DNA from: Dokdonella sp041395345
GTDB lineage: Bacteria; Pseudomonadota; Gammaproteobacteria; Xanthomonadales; Rhodanobacteraceae
NCBI RefSeq assembly: GCF_041395345.1
Contig: NZ_JAWLAR010000003.1
Coordinates: 62,001-126,000 of the forward strand
DNA length: 64,000 bases
Reading direction: 5' to 3'
A program made the translations under genes and the position numbers. Positions 21,903-30,805 of this stretch are shown here, piece after piece. Each line of letters begins with the position of its first letter. Position 1 is the first letter of the stretch. A model generated the notes under the pieces. That model was not told the origin of the DNA. It did no database searches and saw only the letters and a list, made by a program, of their open reading frames with translations.

Positions 21903-22466
21903 TCAGGCCGGCAAGGCAGCAACGATACGGTCGAAGACTTCATCCAGCTCGCCGACACCATCGACCGTGACCAGCTTGCCAATGGCCGCAAAGTGATCGG
22001 CGACCGGGGCGGTCTGTTCGGCATACACCCGCAATCGGGCGCGAACGGTCTCCGGCGTGTCGTCCACGCGACCTTCGGCAGCGGCACGGCCAGCGATGCG
22101 CTCGACAATCAGTTCGTTCGGCACATCCAGCTTGACGGCGACATCCAGTGGCTGGTTGATCCTGTCCAGCAAGGCCTCGAGTGCGGCGCATTGGGCGAGA
22201 TTGCGCGGGTATCCGTCGAGGATGAATCCCGCCCGGGCATCTTGCTCGGCCACGCGATCCTCGAGCATGCCGAGCACGATGTCGTCGGAAACCAGTTTCC
22301 CGGCGTCCATCACGGCCTTGGCCTGTAGACCCAGAGGCGTACCGGCCTTGACTGCAGCCCGCAGCAGATCTCCGGTCGATATATGGGGAATGCGCAGTGA
22401 ATCCCTGAGCATTGCCGCCTGGGTGCCCTTGCCCGATCCGGGTGCGCCGAGTAGCACGAGTCGCAT
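21903..22466 (-). CDS. adk: Adenylate kinase (short form)
   Basis: Interconverts ATP+AMP and 2 ADP. From the ATG at 22466 the product is MRLVLLGAPGSGKGTQAAML and 187 residues long, with the P-loop at 7-15, the AMP-site motif STGDLLRAAVKAGT, and FILDGYPRN. The LID is the short type, without the zinc/hydrogen-bond insertion of the 214-residue E. coli enzyme; Xanthomonad enzymes are of this short class. An in-frame upstream codon at 22505 would add 13 residues before the usual start and is not preferred. Divergent from pfp. Confidence 0.95.
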   Translation of the reverse strand: MRLVLLGAPGSGKGTQAAMLRDSLRIPHISTGDLLRAAVKAGTPLGLQAKAVMDAGKLVSDDIVLGMLEDRVAEQDARAGFILDGYPRNLAQCAALEALLDRINQPLDVAVKLDVPNELIVERIAGRAAAEGRVDDTPETVRARLRVYAEQTAPVADHFAAIGKLVTVDGVGELDEVFDRIVAALPA

Positions 22467-22643
22467 ACTGATCCTTCGATGACGCGCGCTCGGGGAAAAC
22501 CCCACGACGCTGCGCTAGACTTTAAGCAGGAAAACGCGGCGTAAAGCTATCTGCTGGAGCAGGCGCAGTCAAACCGGCACAATTGAGGCAACGCAGATCT
22601 GCGTTGTCTTGACCCCTTCCCGTCGACCTGGAGCCACTTCCCG

Positions 22644-23900
22644 ATGCAAGGCAATCTGCTCTACGCACAATCCGGTGGCGTCACCGCCGTCATCAACGCC
22701 AGCGCCTGCGCCGTCATCGAGACTGCGCGCAAGCACAAGGTCCGCGTACTCGCCGCCCGCAACGGCATCATCGGTGCCCTGCGCGAGGAGCTGATCGACA
22801 CCTCGAAGGAGTCAGCCAGTGCAATTGCGGCATTACGCCACACGCCCGGCGGCGCGTTCGGCTCGTGCCGGTTCAAGCTCAAGTCGCTCGAGCAGAACCG
22901 CAATCAATACGAACGCCTGATTGAAGTCCTTCGCGCGCACGATATCCGCTGGTTCCTTTACAACGGCGGCAATGACTCGGCCGACACGGCGAACAAGATT
23001 TCACAGATTGGCAAGGCCCTCGGCCATGAGGTGACCGTGGTTGGCGTGCCGAAAACGGTCGACAACGATCTGGCCGTGACCGACTGCTGCCCCGGCTTCG
23101 GTTCGGTGGCCAAGTACACGGCGATTTCCGTCCTCGAGGCCAGCCTTGATGTGGCTTCCATGGCCGAGTCCTCGACCAAGGTCTTCGTGATGGAGGTGAT
23201 GGGGCGTCACGCGGGCTGGATCGCTGCCGCTGCGGGCCTGGCCGGCAAGTCGCCCGACGAGGCTCCTCACATTATCCTGTTCCCCGAAATTCCGTTCGAC
23301 GAACAGTCCTTCCTGGCCCGGGTCAAGGCGACCGTCGAGCGCATCGGCTGGTGCACCGTCGTCGTATCGGAAGGCGTGCGCAACAAGGAAGGCAAGTTTC
23401 TTTCCGAAGTCGGTACGCGGGACGCGTTCGGACATGCCCAGCTCGGCGGCGTCGCACCCCTGCTGGCCGACCTGGTCAAGCAGAAGCTCGGCTACAAGTA
23501 TCACTGGGCCCTGCCAGACTACCTGCAACGATCGGCCCGGCACATCGCCTCGAAGACCGACGTCGAGCACGCCTACGCGGTCGGCAAGGCCGGCGTCGAA
23601 TACGCCCTGGCCGGCAAGAACGCGGTGATGCCCGTGATCGTGCGGACTTCCGATGCCCCCTACCGCTGGAAGATCGAGCCCGCGCCGCTGAAGAAAGTGG
23701 CCAATCACGAAAAGAAGCTGCCGAAAAGCTACATACGGCGGGATGGATACGGCATCACCGAAGCAGCAAGGCGCTATCTGGAACCGTTGATCCGCGGCGA
23801 GGAAGCGCCGCCTTCGGGCAAGGATGGCCTGCCCAAATATGTGCGCCTTAAAAACGTGATGGTGAAACCCAAGCTGCCACGCTATTCGATTTCGGACTGA
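22644..23900 (+). CDS. pfp: 6-phosphofructokinase, pyrophosphate-dependent type
   Basis: Phosphorylates fructose-6-phosphate, reversibly if PPi is the donor. The 418 residues contain YNGGNDSADTANKI near residue 95, PKTVDNDLAVTDCCPGFGS near 133 and MEVMGRHAGWIAAAAGLA near 185. The Lys in PKTVDND, where ATP enzymes have Gly (PGTIDND), points to PPi as phosphate donor; the GGND in place of GGDG/GGDD is a minor variation. The hppA pyrophosphatase is next on the same strand, supporting a PPi-based role. The start ATG follows a GGAGCCACTTCCCG leader with a weak ribosome-binding site. Confidence 0.9.
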   Translation: MQGNLLYAQSGGVTAVINASACAVIETARKHKVRVLAARNGIIGALREELIDTSKESASAIAALRHTPGGAFGSCRFKLKSLEQNRNQYERLIEVLRAHDIRWFLYNGGNDSADTANKISQIGKALGHEVTVVGVPKTVDNDLAVTDCCPGFGSVAKYTAISVLEASLDVASMAESSTKVFVMEVMGRHAGWIAAAAGLAGKSPDEAPHIILFPEIPFDEQSFLARVKATVERIGWCTVVVSEGVRNKEGKFLSEVGTRDAFGHAQLGGVAPLLADLVKQKLGYKYHWALPDYLQRSARHIASKTDVEHAYAVGKAGVEYALAGKNAVMPVIVRTSDAPYRWKIEPAPLKKVANHEKKLPKSYIRRDGYGITEAARRYLEPLIRGEEAPPSGKDGLPKYVRLKNVMVKPKLPRYSISD

Positions 23901-24305
23901 TTGCCCGGCGCGGGGAGGCTGGACAGCCGGATGTGCGGCATCGGATCAATCCTTGCGGCGCCTTTGACGCAGTGCATGCAACGGCCACCTGATCCGGATG
24001 ACTCTGACCCAAGCCAGACCGGACCAAGTCCTGCTGCTCGTTCCGAATCTGTCGAAGGGCGATTCCGGATCGCCGAAATTGTTCGGCAATCTTCGATCAT
24101 CCTTCCCATCGCCTGGCCCGGTGCAGCCTCGGTTCAACACGAAAGCAAGTTGCTCGGAATACCTCTGGATCGGCGCCGCTATCGCCTGATCCGACCCGGA
24201 TGTTGCACTGCAAGAATGTGATGCCAGCCAAGGCATGGCTATACTCGCCCGGTTTGTGGGGTCTCCGCTGTTTTCTCTGATTTGCCTGCTCCTTGGGAGG
24301 GATAA
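23901..24305. other. Intergenic region between pfp and hppA
   Basis: About 400 bases without a supported gene. A good -10 element TATACT at 24240-24245 would start hppA transcription near 24252, but no strong -35 lies 17 bases upstream, so the promoter is tentative. The hppA ribosome-binding site GGGAGGG is at 24296-24302. The size of the gap suggests hppA has its own promoter and is not simply read through from pfp. Confidence 0.4.
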
Positions 24306-26375
24306 ATGTTGCAGCAACATGGTTTACTGTTTTCGATGATCTGCGCGGTATTGGCCATTCTTTACGGGGCATGGTCGATTCGCTGGATACTTTCCAAGCC
24401 CGCGGGCAATGAGCGCATGCAGGAAATCGCCGAGGCGATCCAGCTGGGCGCGCGTGCCTACCTCAACCGGCAGTACATGACGATCTCCATGGTCGGGGTC
24501 GTGCTCTTCGTCGCCCTCGGTTTTGCATTGAACTGGCCCACCGCGTTCGGCTTTGCCGTAGGTGCCATTCTTTCCGGGCTGGCCGGCTATATCGGCATGC
24601 ATGTCTCGGTGCGAGCCAACGTGCGTACGGCCGAAGCGGCACGCAGCGGCATTGCCGCGGCATTGGCGGTCGCGTTCCGTGGCGGCGCCATCACCGGCAT
24701 GCTCGTGGTCGGCCTCGGCCTGCTCGGTGTCGCCGGCTACTTCGTGCTGCTCTCCAAGCTTGGCCACACTCCGGACGAAGCCCTGCACGCCCTGATCGGC
24801 CTGGCATTCGGCTCGTCGTTGATTTCGATCTTCGCGCGACTGGGCGGCGGCATCTTCACCAAGGGTGCCGACGTGGGCGCCGATCTGGTCGGCAAGGTGG
24901 AAGCCGGCATTCCGGAAGACGATCCGCGCAACCCGGCTGTGATTGCCGACAATGTCGGCGACAACGTCGGCGATTGCGCCGGCATGGCAGCCGATCTGTT
25001 CGAGACCTACGCAGTCACCCTGATTGCAACCATGTTGCTCGGCGGCGTCATGTTTGCCGGCAATCCGAACGCCGTGCTCTATCCGGTCGTGCTGGGCGGC
25101 GTCTCGATCGTTGCCTCGATCGTTGGCACGTTCTTCGTCCGGACGAGTTCCGGCGGCAAGATCATGAATGCCCTCTACAAGGGCGTGATCGTTTCTGCCG
25201 TTCTGTCGGCGATCGCATTCTGGTTCGTCACGCAGGAGCTGTTCAGCGCGGGACTTGAAGTAGGTGCCGGCATCGTCATCCCGGCCGCCAACATCTTCTA
25301 TTGCAGCCTGGTTGGTCTGATCCTCACGGGTGCGATGGTCGTGATCACCGAGTACTACACCGCAACCGAGTACGCACCGGTGCGGCATGTCGCGCAAGCT
25401 TCGACAACCGGCCATGCGACCAACATCATCGCCGGCATCGGCATCTCGATGAAGTCGACCGCCTGGCCAGTGCTTTCGGTGTGTGCGGCGATCTGGGCTG
25501 CGCATCATTTCGGTGGCCTCTACGGCATTGCCGTGGCAGCCACCGCCATGCTGTCGATGACCGGCATGATCGTCGCCCTCGACGCCTACGGCCCGATCAC
25601 CGACAACGCCGGTGGCATCGCCGAGATGGCCGACATGCCTCCCGAGGTCCGTGCGGTGACCGATCCACTGGATGCAGTGGGCAACACGACCAAGGCAGTG
25701 ACCAAGGGTTATGCGATCGGATCGGCCGGCCTCGCCGCACTGGTCCTGTTTGCCGACTACACGCACAAGCTGGCCGTCGAACATCCGGACAAGATCTTCA
25801 CCTTCGACATTTCCAACCATTACGTGATCATCGGCCTGCTGATCGGCGGTCTGATCCCGTTCCTCTTCGGCGCCATGGCCATGGAAGCGGTTGGCCGTGC
25901 CGCAGGTTCCGTGGTCGAGGAAGTGCGCCGCCAGTTCCGCGAGATCAAGGGCATCATGGAGGGCACGACCAAGCCCGACTACTCGCGTGCGGTCGATTTG
26001 CTGACCAAGTCGGCGATCAAGGAAATGATGGTTCCGTCCCTGCTCCCGGTGCTGGTACCGATCGTGGTCGGATTCGGATTCGGCTGGATCGCCGGTCCGA
26101 TGGCCGGCGCCCAGGCGCTGGGCGGCATGCTGATCGGCACCATCGTCACCGGCCTGTTCGTGGCCATCTCAATGACGACGGGCGGCGGCGCGTGGGACAA
26201 CGCCAAGAAGTACATCGAAGACGGCAATTTCGGCGGCAAGGGCTCCGAAGCGCACAAGGCCGCCGTGACCGGCGACACCGTGGGCGATCCGTACAAGGAC
26301 ACTGCCGGACCAGCCGTCAATCCGCTGATCAAGATCATCAACATCGTGGCCCTGCTACTGGTGCCGCTGCTCTGA
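24306..26375 (+). CDS. hppA: Membrane-bound proton-translocating pyrophosphatase
   Basis: Inner-membrane pump that couples PPi hydrolysis (or synthesis) to proton movement. The 689 residues have about 16 membrane segments and the catalytic loops GGGIFTKGADVGADLVGKVE and EDDPRNPAVIADNVGDNVGD that hold Mg-PPi, plus a third Asp-rich loop near the C-terminus (TGDTVGDPYKDTAGPAVNP). The segment GNTTKAVTKG has Lys where potassium-dependent enzymes have Ala (GNTTAAIGKG), the known mark of the potassium-independent subclass. With pfp upstream, it suggests PPi is used as an energy carrier. A strong hairpin follows the stop. Confidence 0.97.
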   Translation: MLQQHGLLFSMICAVLAILYGAWSIRWILSKPAGNERMQEIAEAIQLGARAYLNRQYMTISMVGVVLFVALGFALNWPTAFGFAVGAILSGLAGYIGMHVSVRANVRTAEAARSGIAAALAVAFRGGAITGMLVVGLGLLGVAGYFVLLSKLGHTPDEALHALIGLAFGSSLISIFARLGGGIFTKGADVGADLVGKVEAGIPEDDPRNPAVIADNVGDNVGDCAGMAADLFETYAVTLIATMLLGGVMFAGNPNAVLYPVVLGGVSIVASIVGTFFVRTSSGGKIMNALYKGVIVSAVLSAIAFWFVTQELFSAGLEVGAGIVIPAANIFYCSLVGLILTGAMVVITEYYTATEYAPVRHVAQASTTGHATNIIAGIGISMKSTAWPVLSVCAAIWAAHHFGGLYGIAVAATAMLSMTGMIVALDAYGPITDNAGGIAEMADMPPEVRAVTDPLDAVGNTTKAVTKGYAIGSAGLAALVLFADYTHKLAVEHPDKIFTFDISNHYVIIGLLIGGLIPFLFGAMAMEAVGRAAGSVVEEVRRQFREIKGIMEGTTKPDYSRAVDLLTKSAIKEMMVPSLLPVLVPIVVGFGFGWIAGPMAGAQALGGMLIGTIVTGLFVAISMTTGGGAWDNAKKYIEDGNFGGKGSEAHKAAVTGDTVGDPYKDTAGPAVNPLIKIINIVALLLVPLL

Positions 26376-26383
26376 TTGCAGTC

Positions 26384-26412
26384 GCCAGGACGGGTCGTTG
26401 ACCCGTCCTGGC
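26384..26412. terminator. Perfect hairpin after hppA
   Basis: Arms 26384-26396 and 26400-26412 (core GCCAGGACGGGTC) form a 13-bp perfect stem with a 3-base loop, nine bases after the hppA stop. No T run follows on either strand, so it may act as an mRNA 3' stabiliser or as a weak or Rho-assisted terminator. Confidence 0.6.
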
Positions 26413-26649
26413 GCTGACCGGATCGCGACACGCTGCCTCTGCAGGAGCAGGCTTCAGCAACGAACGACGCTGAAACGTGGTTTTGAGGTGAGCGAGAGCG
26501 AACCCCGACTCCTGCGCGATATCGATAAAGCGAGCTGGAACTCCTTGGCTACCGGGAGTGCGGCCCACCCCGTGATTGGCGACAACCGCCGTTGGGCATC
26601 GTGACCAAGGCGAATCTCTTTTCCGGGGCGTTCGCTCAGCCCGGCCCAC

Positions 26650-27492
26650 TCAGGGCTTTTTTGACATCAGCCCGCGCAGCTTGCCCATGGCGTCGCCAAT
26701 CTTGTTGAAACGCGCTCCGATGCCGTATTCGCGCTTCAGCATTTCGATGTCCTGCTGCTGACGCGCGACGATCTGCGATTCCCAGCGCCGTTTGACTTCC
26801 TGCTGGTGCACGCGTGCGCGCAGCTGGCTGCGGTAATCCTCGGGCAGGACTTCCCGCATCAACTCGGTCGGGTCGCGCATCAGGTAGCGGCCAATCTGAT
26901 CGTACAAGTCTTCGTTGACCCGATCCGGTGCGACGGTCTTCACCGCCGTGGCCAGGTCATCGAAGTTGCTGAAGCTCATGCGCAGCTGCCCGCTGGCCGC
27001 ATCGGCGGCAAACACGGCGGTCAGCGGGATCCTGCCCTTGGCCTTGAAGGTCGCGCCGACGATCTCGCCGGAGGCATCCTTGGTCGGCGCCAACGGTGCG
27101 CCCAGCCGATAGCGCTGGAACAGGGCCGACAGGGCGCGGACACGGTTCGCCCCTTCAACCTGCACGCTGGGGCACTCGGAACTGGCAATCGGCGCGAAGA
27201 AGGTCAGCGTGATCTCCTTCGACGATGGCTGTCGGGATTCACTCAGCTCATATTCGTGTTCGACATAGCCGACCAGATCGCCGTAACCGGCAAGTGCGTG
27301 CCTGATCGCGATTTTCGGCTGCAGCACCTTGAGTTTCGCCACCAGCTCGCCCAGGTAGGCAAACAACGCAGCCATGGCGGGCTCCAGCACGGTGCGATAG
27401 GCCGTTTCACGGGCAGCCTTGAGCGCCGCCGCGTCCTCCTCGGTGGACTTGCGCCGCTGCGCTTCGCTTTCGAGTTCGTCGAGCAAGCCCAC
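26650..27492 (-). CDS. Conserved hypothetical cytosolic protein
   Basis: I do not recognise a family with a known function. Starting at GTG 27492 it is 280 residues: MGLLDELESEAQRRKSTEED, then an alpha-rich N-terminal half, a mixed central part and a long C-terminal helix rich in Arg, Gln and Glu (EVKRRWESQIVARQQQDIEM). No signal peptide or membrane segment. The upstream ATG (27498) stands only one base after the AGGAG, whereas the GTG two codons later is seven bases away, the better spacing; I therefore prefer GTG. It converges with hppA and is divergent from the acetoacetyl-CoA synthetase. Confidence 0.7.
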   Translation of the reverse strand: MGLLDELESEAQRRKSTEEDAAALKAARETAYRTVLEPAMAALFAYLGELVAKLKVLQPKIAIRHALAGYGDLVGYVEHEYELSESRQPSSKEITLTFFAPIASSECPSVQVEGANRVRALSALFQRYRLGAPLAPTKDASGEIVGATFKAKGRIPLTAVFAADAASGQLRMSFSNFDDLATAVKTVAPDRVNEDLYDQIGRYLMRDPTELMREVLPEDYRSQLRARVHQQEVKRRWESQIVARQQQDIEMLKREYGIGARFNKIGDAMGKLRGLMSKKP

Positions 27493-27799
27493 GATCATTC
27501 TCCTGCGATCGCGGCTTCTGCCGCATTCGCATCCATCCAGAAAAGCGCCCCTGGCCAGCGACCGGCAACCCCGGCCACGCTGACCATCGAGCGACGATAG
27601 TACCCCCGCCGAAATGAAGCAAGAATGCTGCCAGCCTGCCCTTGCCGCGCAGGAAATTCAGTCCGGCGCCCGGCTGTCGCGGCCCCGACTGGCACTCTGC
27701 TCACCGCTGGCCGGGACATCGATGCGATTTTCCGGCAACGCGGGACGGTGCTGCCCCGGTTCCTGCTAAGTTAGGGCGGTCAAACAGGAAAACGATTCA
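27493..27799. other. Divergent intergenic region
   Basis: About 300 GC-rich bases between the hypothetical gene and acetoacetyl-CoA synthetase. Apart from the ribosome-binding sites at both ends (AGGAG near 27500 on the minus strand, AGGAAAA near 27787 on the plus strand) I see no gene, hairpin or promoter I can support. Confidence 0.4.
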
Positions 27800-29788
27800 A
27801 TGGCGCCTCAGGCCAAGAGCATGGATTCCTACCACTCAAGCAGGCCGATCTGGGAACCTGGCCCCGATCGTATCGAACGGGCGAACCTCAATCGCTTCAT
27901 GCGTTTCGTGCGAGAGCGGACCGGCAACGACGATATCCGTCGCTATGCACCACTCTATGATTTCTCGCTTCGCCAACCCGGGCAATTCTGGCAACTGGTC
28001 TGGGAGTTCTGCGGGATTCGCTCAAGCGGCGATTTCGAGCCCGCCCTGGTCGATGGCGAGCAGATGCCGGGGGCCACCTGGTTCCCTGGCGTACGCCTGA
28101 ATTTTGCCCAGAACCTGCTGCGCTACAAGGATGAGCGCGTGGCTATCCTGTCACACAACGAGCGCGGCCAGTCCCGGCAGATCAGCTACGCGGAACTGCA
28201 TGTCGAGGTGGCCCGGGTGGCGCATGCGCTGAAAGGTGCCGGCGTGGGGGCTGGCGATCGCGTCGCCGGGCTGCTGCCAAACATTCCGGAAGCGATCATC
28301 GCCATGCTCGCGGCCGCCTCGCTCGGGGCGATCTGGTCTTCGTGCTCGCCTGATTTCGGCGTCGAGAGCCTGGTCGACCGCTTTGGACAGATCGAACCCA
28401 AGGTCCTTTTCTGCGTCGATGCGTACACCTATGCCGGCAAGCCCTTCGACTGCCTGGAAAAGGCACGCGGCGTCGTCGCGCGGGTTCCGGCCATCGGCAC
28501 CCTGGTTGCGATCCCCTATGCCGGTGATCCTTCAAGGCTGAACAAGCCGGGCAATGTCTCCACGTGGGCCGATTTTGCCGGCACGGGCAATCCGCCCCTG
28601 AACTTCGAGTCGCTACCCTTCGACCACCCGCTCTGTATCCTCTATTCCTCGGGAACGACCGGTGCCCCCAAATGCATCGTGCACGGTGCCGGCGGCACGC
28701 TGATCCAGCACCTCAAGGAACTTGTCCTGCATACCGACCTGAAGCGAGACGACCGCTTCTTCTTCCATACCACCTGTGGCTGGATGATGTGGAACTGGCT
28801 GGCATCGAGCCTCGCCGTCGGCTGCACGGTCGTCCTCTACGACGGTTCACCTGCTTGGCCCAACGCGGATGTCCTCTGGGATCTCGCTGAGGAAGCAGGC
28901 ATAACCGTTTTCGGAACCAGCGCGCGCTGGCTTGCGTCGATCGAAAAGGCAGGGCTCCGCCCTGGTGCCACGCACAAGCTGCTCAATCTCCGCACCATTC
29001 TTTCGACCGGTTCCCCGCTTGCGCCGGAGAGCTACGACTATGTCTACGGGCAGATCAAGGCGAACGTCCTGCTGGCTTCGATTTCCGGCGGAACCGACAT
29101 CATCTCCTGCTTCGCCCTTGGCAATCCGCTGATGCCGGTCTATCGGGGCGAACTTCAGTGTCGCGGCCTCGGCATGAAGGTCGAGATCCTCGACAATGCC
29201 GGAGAGCCGCTGGTCGGCGAAAATGGTGAGCTGGCCTGCACCGCGCCGTTTCCATCCATGCCCGTCGCCTTCTGGGACGACGCTGATGGCAGTCGTTACC
29301 GCGAAGCGTATTTCTCGCGCTTTCCGAACGCCTGGTGCCATGGCGACCAGGCCATTCTGACCAAGCGCGACGGCATCATCATTCTCGGCCGTTCCGACTC
29401 GACCCTGAATCCGGGCGGCGTGCGCATCGGCAGCGCCGAGATCACTCGCCAGCTGCTTGCCTTCGAGGAAATTGTCGAATCGATCGTGATCGGCCAGCGC
29501 TGGAACGATGACGAGCGCATCGTACTGTTTGTCGTGCTTCAGGAAGGCATTTCACTCGATGACTCCCTGCGCGAAAGAATCAGCTCGCATATCCGCCAGA
29601 ACACGACTCCCCGCCACGTGCCTGCGAAGATCATCCAGGTGCCCGACATTCCACGTACGCATTCCGGAAAACCCAGCGAAATAGCAGTCCGCGATGCCGT
29701 TCATGGAAAGCCGGTGCGCAATCGACAGGCGCTCGCCAACCCGCAGTCACTTGACGTCTATGCGATCATTCCCGAATTGCAGGATTGA
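27800..29788 (+). CDS. Acetoacetate-CoA ligase
   Basis: Adenylate-forming enzyme that activates acetoacetate to acetoacetyl-CoA, feeding ketone bodies or polyhydroxybutyrate breakdown products into metabolism. At 662 residues it has the size of the acetoacetyl-CoA synthetase branch of the acetyl-CoA synthetase family. Visible motifs are the N-terminal FWQLVWEFCGI, LNFAQNLL, the P-loop YSSGTTGAPKCIVHG (about 283-297), the GGTDIISCF substrate region and the C-terminal catalytic Lys in THSGKPSEIAVRD. The 27800 ATG has a plausible AGGAAAA site; an ATG at 27824 is an alternative. It is followed by the surface-glycan block after 43 bases, which is probably unrelated. Confidence 0.9.
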   Translation: MAPQAKSMDSYHSSRPIWEPGPDRIERANLNRFMRFVRERTGNDDIRRYAPLYDFSLRQPGQFWQLVWEFCGIRSSGDFEPALVDGEQMPGATWFPGVRLNFAQNLLRYKDERVAILSHNERGQSRQISYAELHVEVARVAHALKGAGVGAGDRVAGLLPNIPEAIIAMLAAASLGAIWSSCSPDFGVESLVDRFGQIEPKVLFCVDAYTYAGKPFDCLEKARGVVARVPAIGTLVAIPYAGDPSRLNKPGNVSTWADFAGTGNPPLNFESLPFDHPLCILYSSGTTGAPKCIVHGAGGTLIQHLKELVLHTDLKRDDRFFFHTTCGWMMWNWLASSLAVGCTVVLYDGSPAWPNADVLWDLAEEAGITVFGTSARWLASIEKAGLRPGATHKLLNLRTILSTGSPLAPESYDYVYGQIKANVLLASISGGTDIISCFALGNPLMPVYRGELQCRGLGMKVEILDNAGEPLVGENGELACTAPFPSMPVAFWDDADGSRYREAYFSRFPNAWCHGDQAILTKRDGIIILGRSDSTLNPGGVRIGSAEITRQLLAFEEIVESIVIGQRWNDDERIVLFVVLQEGISLDDSLRERISSHIRQNTTPRHVPAKIIQVPDIPRTHSGKPSEIAVRDAVHGKPVRNRQALANPQSLDVYAIIPELQD

Positions 29789-29831
29789 ACGACCGCATCG
29801 CGTCGGATAGATCGCCCCAGGATTGCAGGAC

Positions 29832-30770
29832 ATGATGGAAACAAACGGACCCGTACTCGTGCTCGGTTCTGCGGGATTCATTGGATCGGCGCTGTGCAGG
29901 CGACTCGCCGAACAAGAGCGGGCCGTGTTTGCGCTGGGACGTTCCGAGCCGACTGGAGTCGCGGGCCGCATTACCCATGTACGCGGATCGATCGAGGACA
30001 GGCACCTGCTGCGCGAGGCCATGGCTGCCTGCAGCACCATTGTCTACGCAGCCAGTATCAGCACCCCCGCGACATCCGCCGGAGACCCGGAGCTGGAGGT
30101 GATTGGCAACCTGTTGCCCTTGTCACGCGTGCTGGAGTGCGCCGCGGATTTTCCTGCCCGCCATCTGGTGTACCTGTCATCGGGCGGCACGATCTACGGC
30201 GACAAGGCCACCGGCGCCAGCGAAGAGTTCCCCCTGCGGCCGCGCTCCTACTACGGCGCCGGCAAAGCCGCCGCCGAGGCGCTGTTGCACGCCTGCGTGG
30301 CAACCAGCGACTGGTCTGCGGTTTCGCTGAGGCCCAGCAATCTCTACGGCCCGGGCCAGCCCGTGTCCAAGGGATTCGCCATCGTGCCGACCCTGTTTAA
30401 TCGCGCCAGCGACGGGAAGACTTTCCAGGTCTGGGGCGACGGCTCCATTGTGCGGGACTATTGCTACATCGACGACCTGGTGCGGGCCATCATTGCCGCG
30501 AGCGCAGCTGCAGCTGCGCAGCGCTTCCGCGTCTACAATGTCGCCAGCGGGCAGTCGACCTCGATTCTTGAACTCGTTCAGGCTTGCGAACAGGCCAGTG
30601 GCCGGCGCATAGGCATCGAGTTCCTGCCAGCTCGCGGAATCGACGTCGCCAGTGTCTCGCCGAATACGAATGCCATCGCGACGGATCTCGGCTGGAGCGC
30701 AGAGATCGACCTGGCCACGGGCCTGCGACGGACCTGGGAATGGCGCCAGCGAGCCATGCACGCGAACTGA
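29832..30770 (+). CDS. NAD-dependent sugar epimerase/dehydratase
   Basis: Extended SDR family, probably acting on a nucleotide sugar. The 312 residues have the Rossmann motif GSAGFIGSALCRRLAE near the start, YLSSGGTIYGDKATG containing the catalytic Ser/Thr, and the YYGAGKAAAE motif with the active-site Tyr and Lys; SLRPSNLYGPGQP follows. Such enzymes supply modified sugars for O-antigen or glycoprotein glycans. Two tandem ATGs (29832, 29835) follow the GCAGGA site; either may be used, and a TTG further upstream is less likely. Next come GtrB- and GtrA-like genes on the same strand, so it is probably part of a glycan operon. Confidence 0.87.
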   Translation: MMETNGPVLVLGSAGFIGSALCRRLAEQERAVFALGRSEPTGVAGRITHVRGSIEDRHLLREAMAACSTIVYAASISTPATSAGDPELEVIGNLLPLSRVLECAADFPARHLVYLSSGGTIYGDKATGASEEFPLRPRSYYGAGKAAAEALLHACVATSDWSAVSLRPSNLYGPGQPVSKGFAIVPTLFNRASDGKTFQVWGDGSIVRDYCYIDDLVRAIIAASAAAAAQRFRVYNVASGQSTSILELVQACEQASGRRIGIEFLPARGIDVASVSPNTNAIATDLGWSAEIDLATGLRRTWEWRQRAMHAN

Positions 30771-30805
30771 ACCCATCCACACACTCGAATTCGAGAATAC
30801 TGCTG

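Noticed and set aside
24324..25820. A 498-residue minus-strand frame
   Set aside because: Antisense to hppA; product is His/Asp/Gly/Arg-rich, typical of mirrored GC-rich codons.
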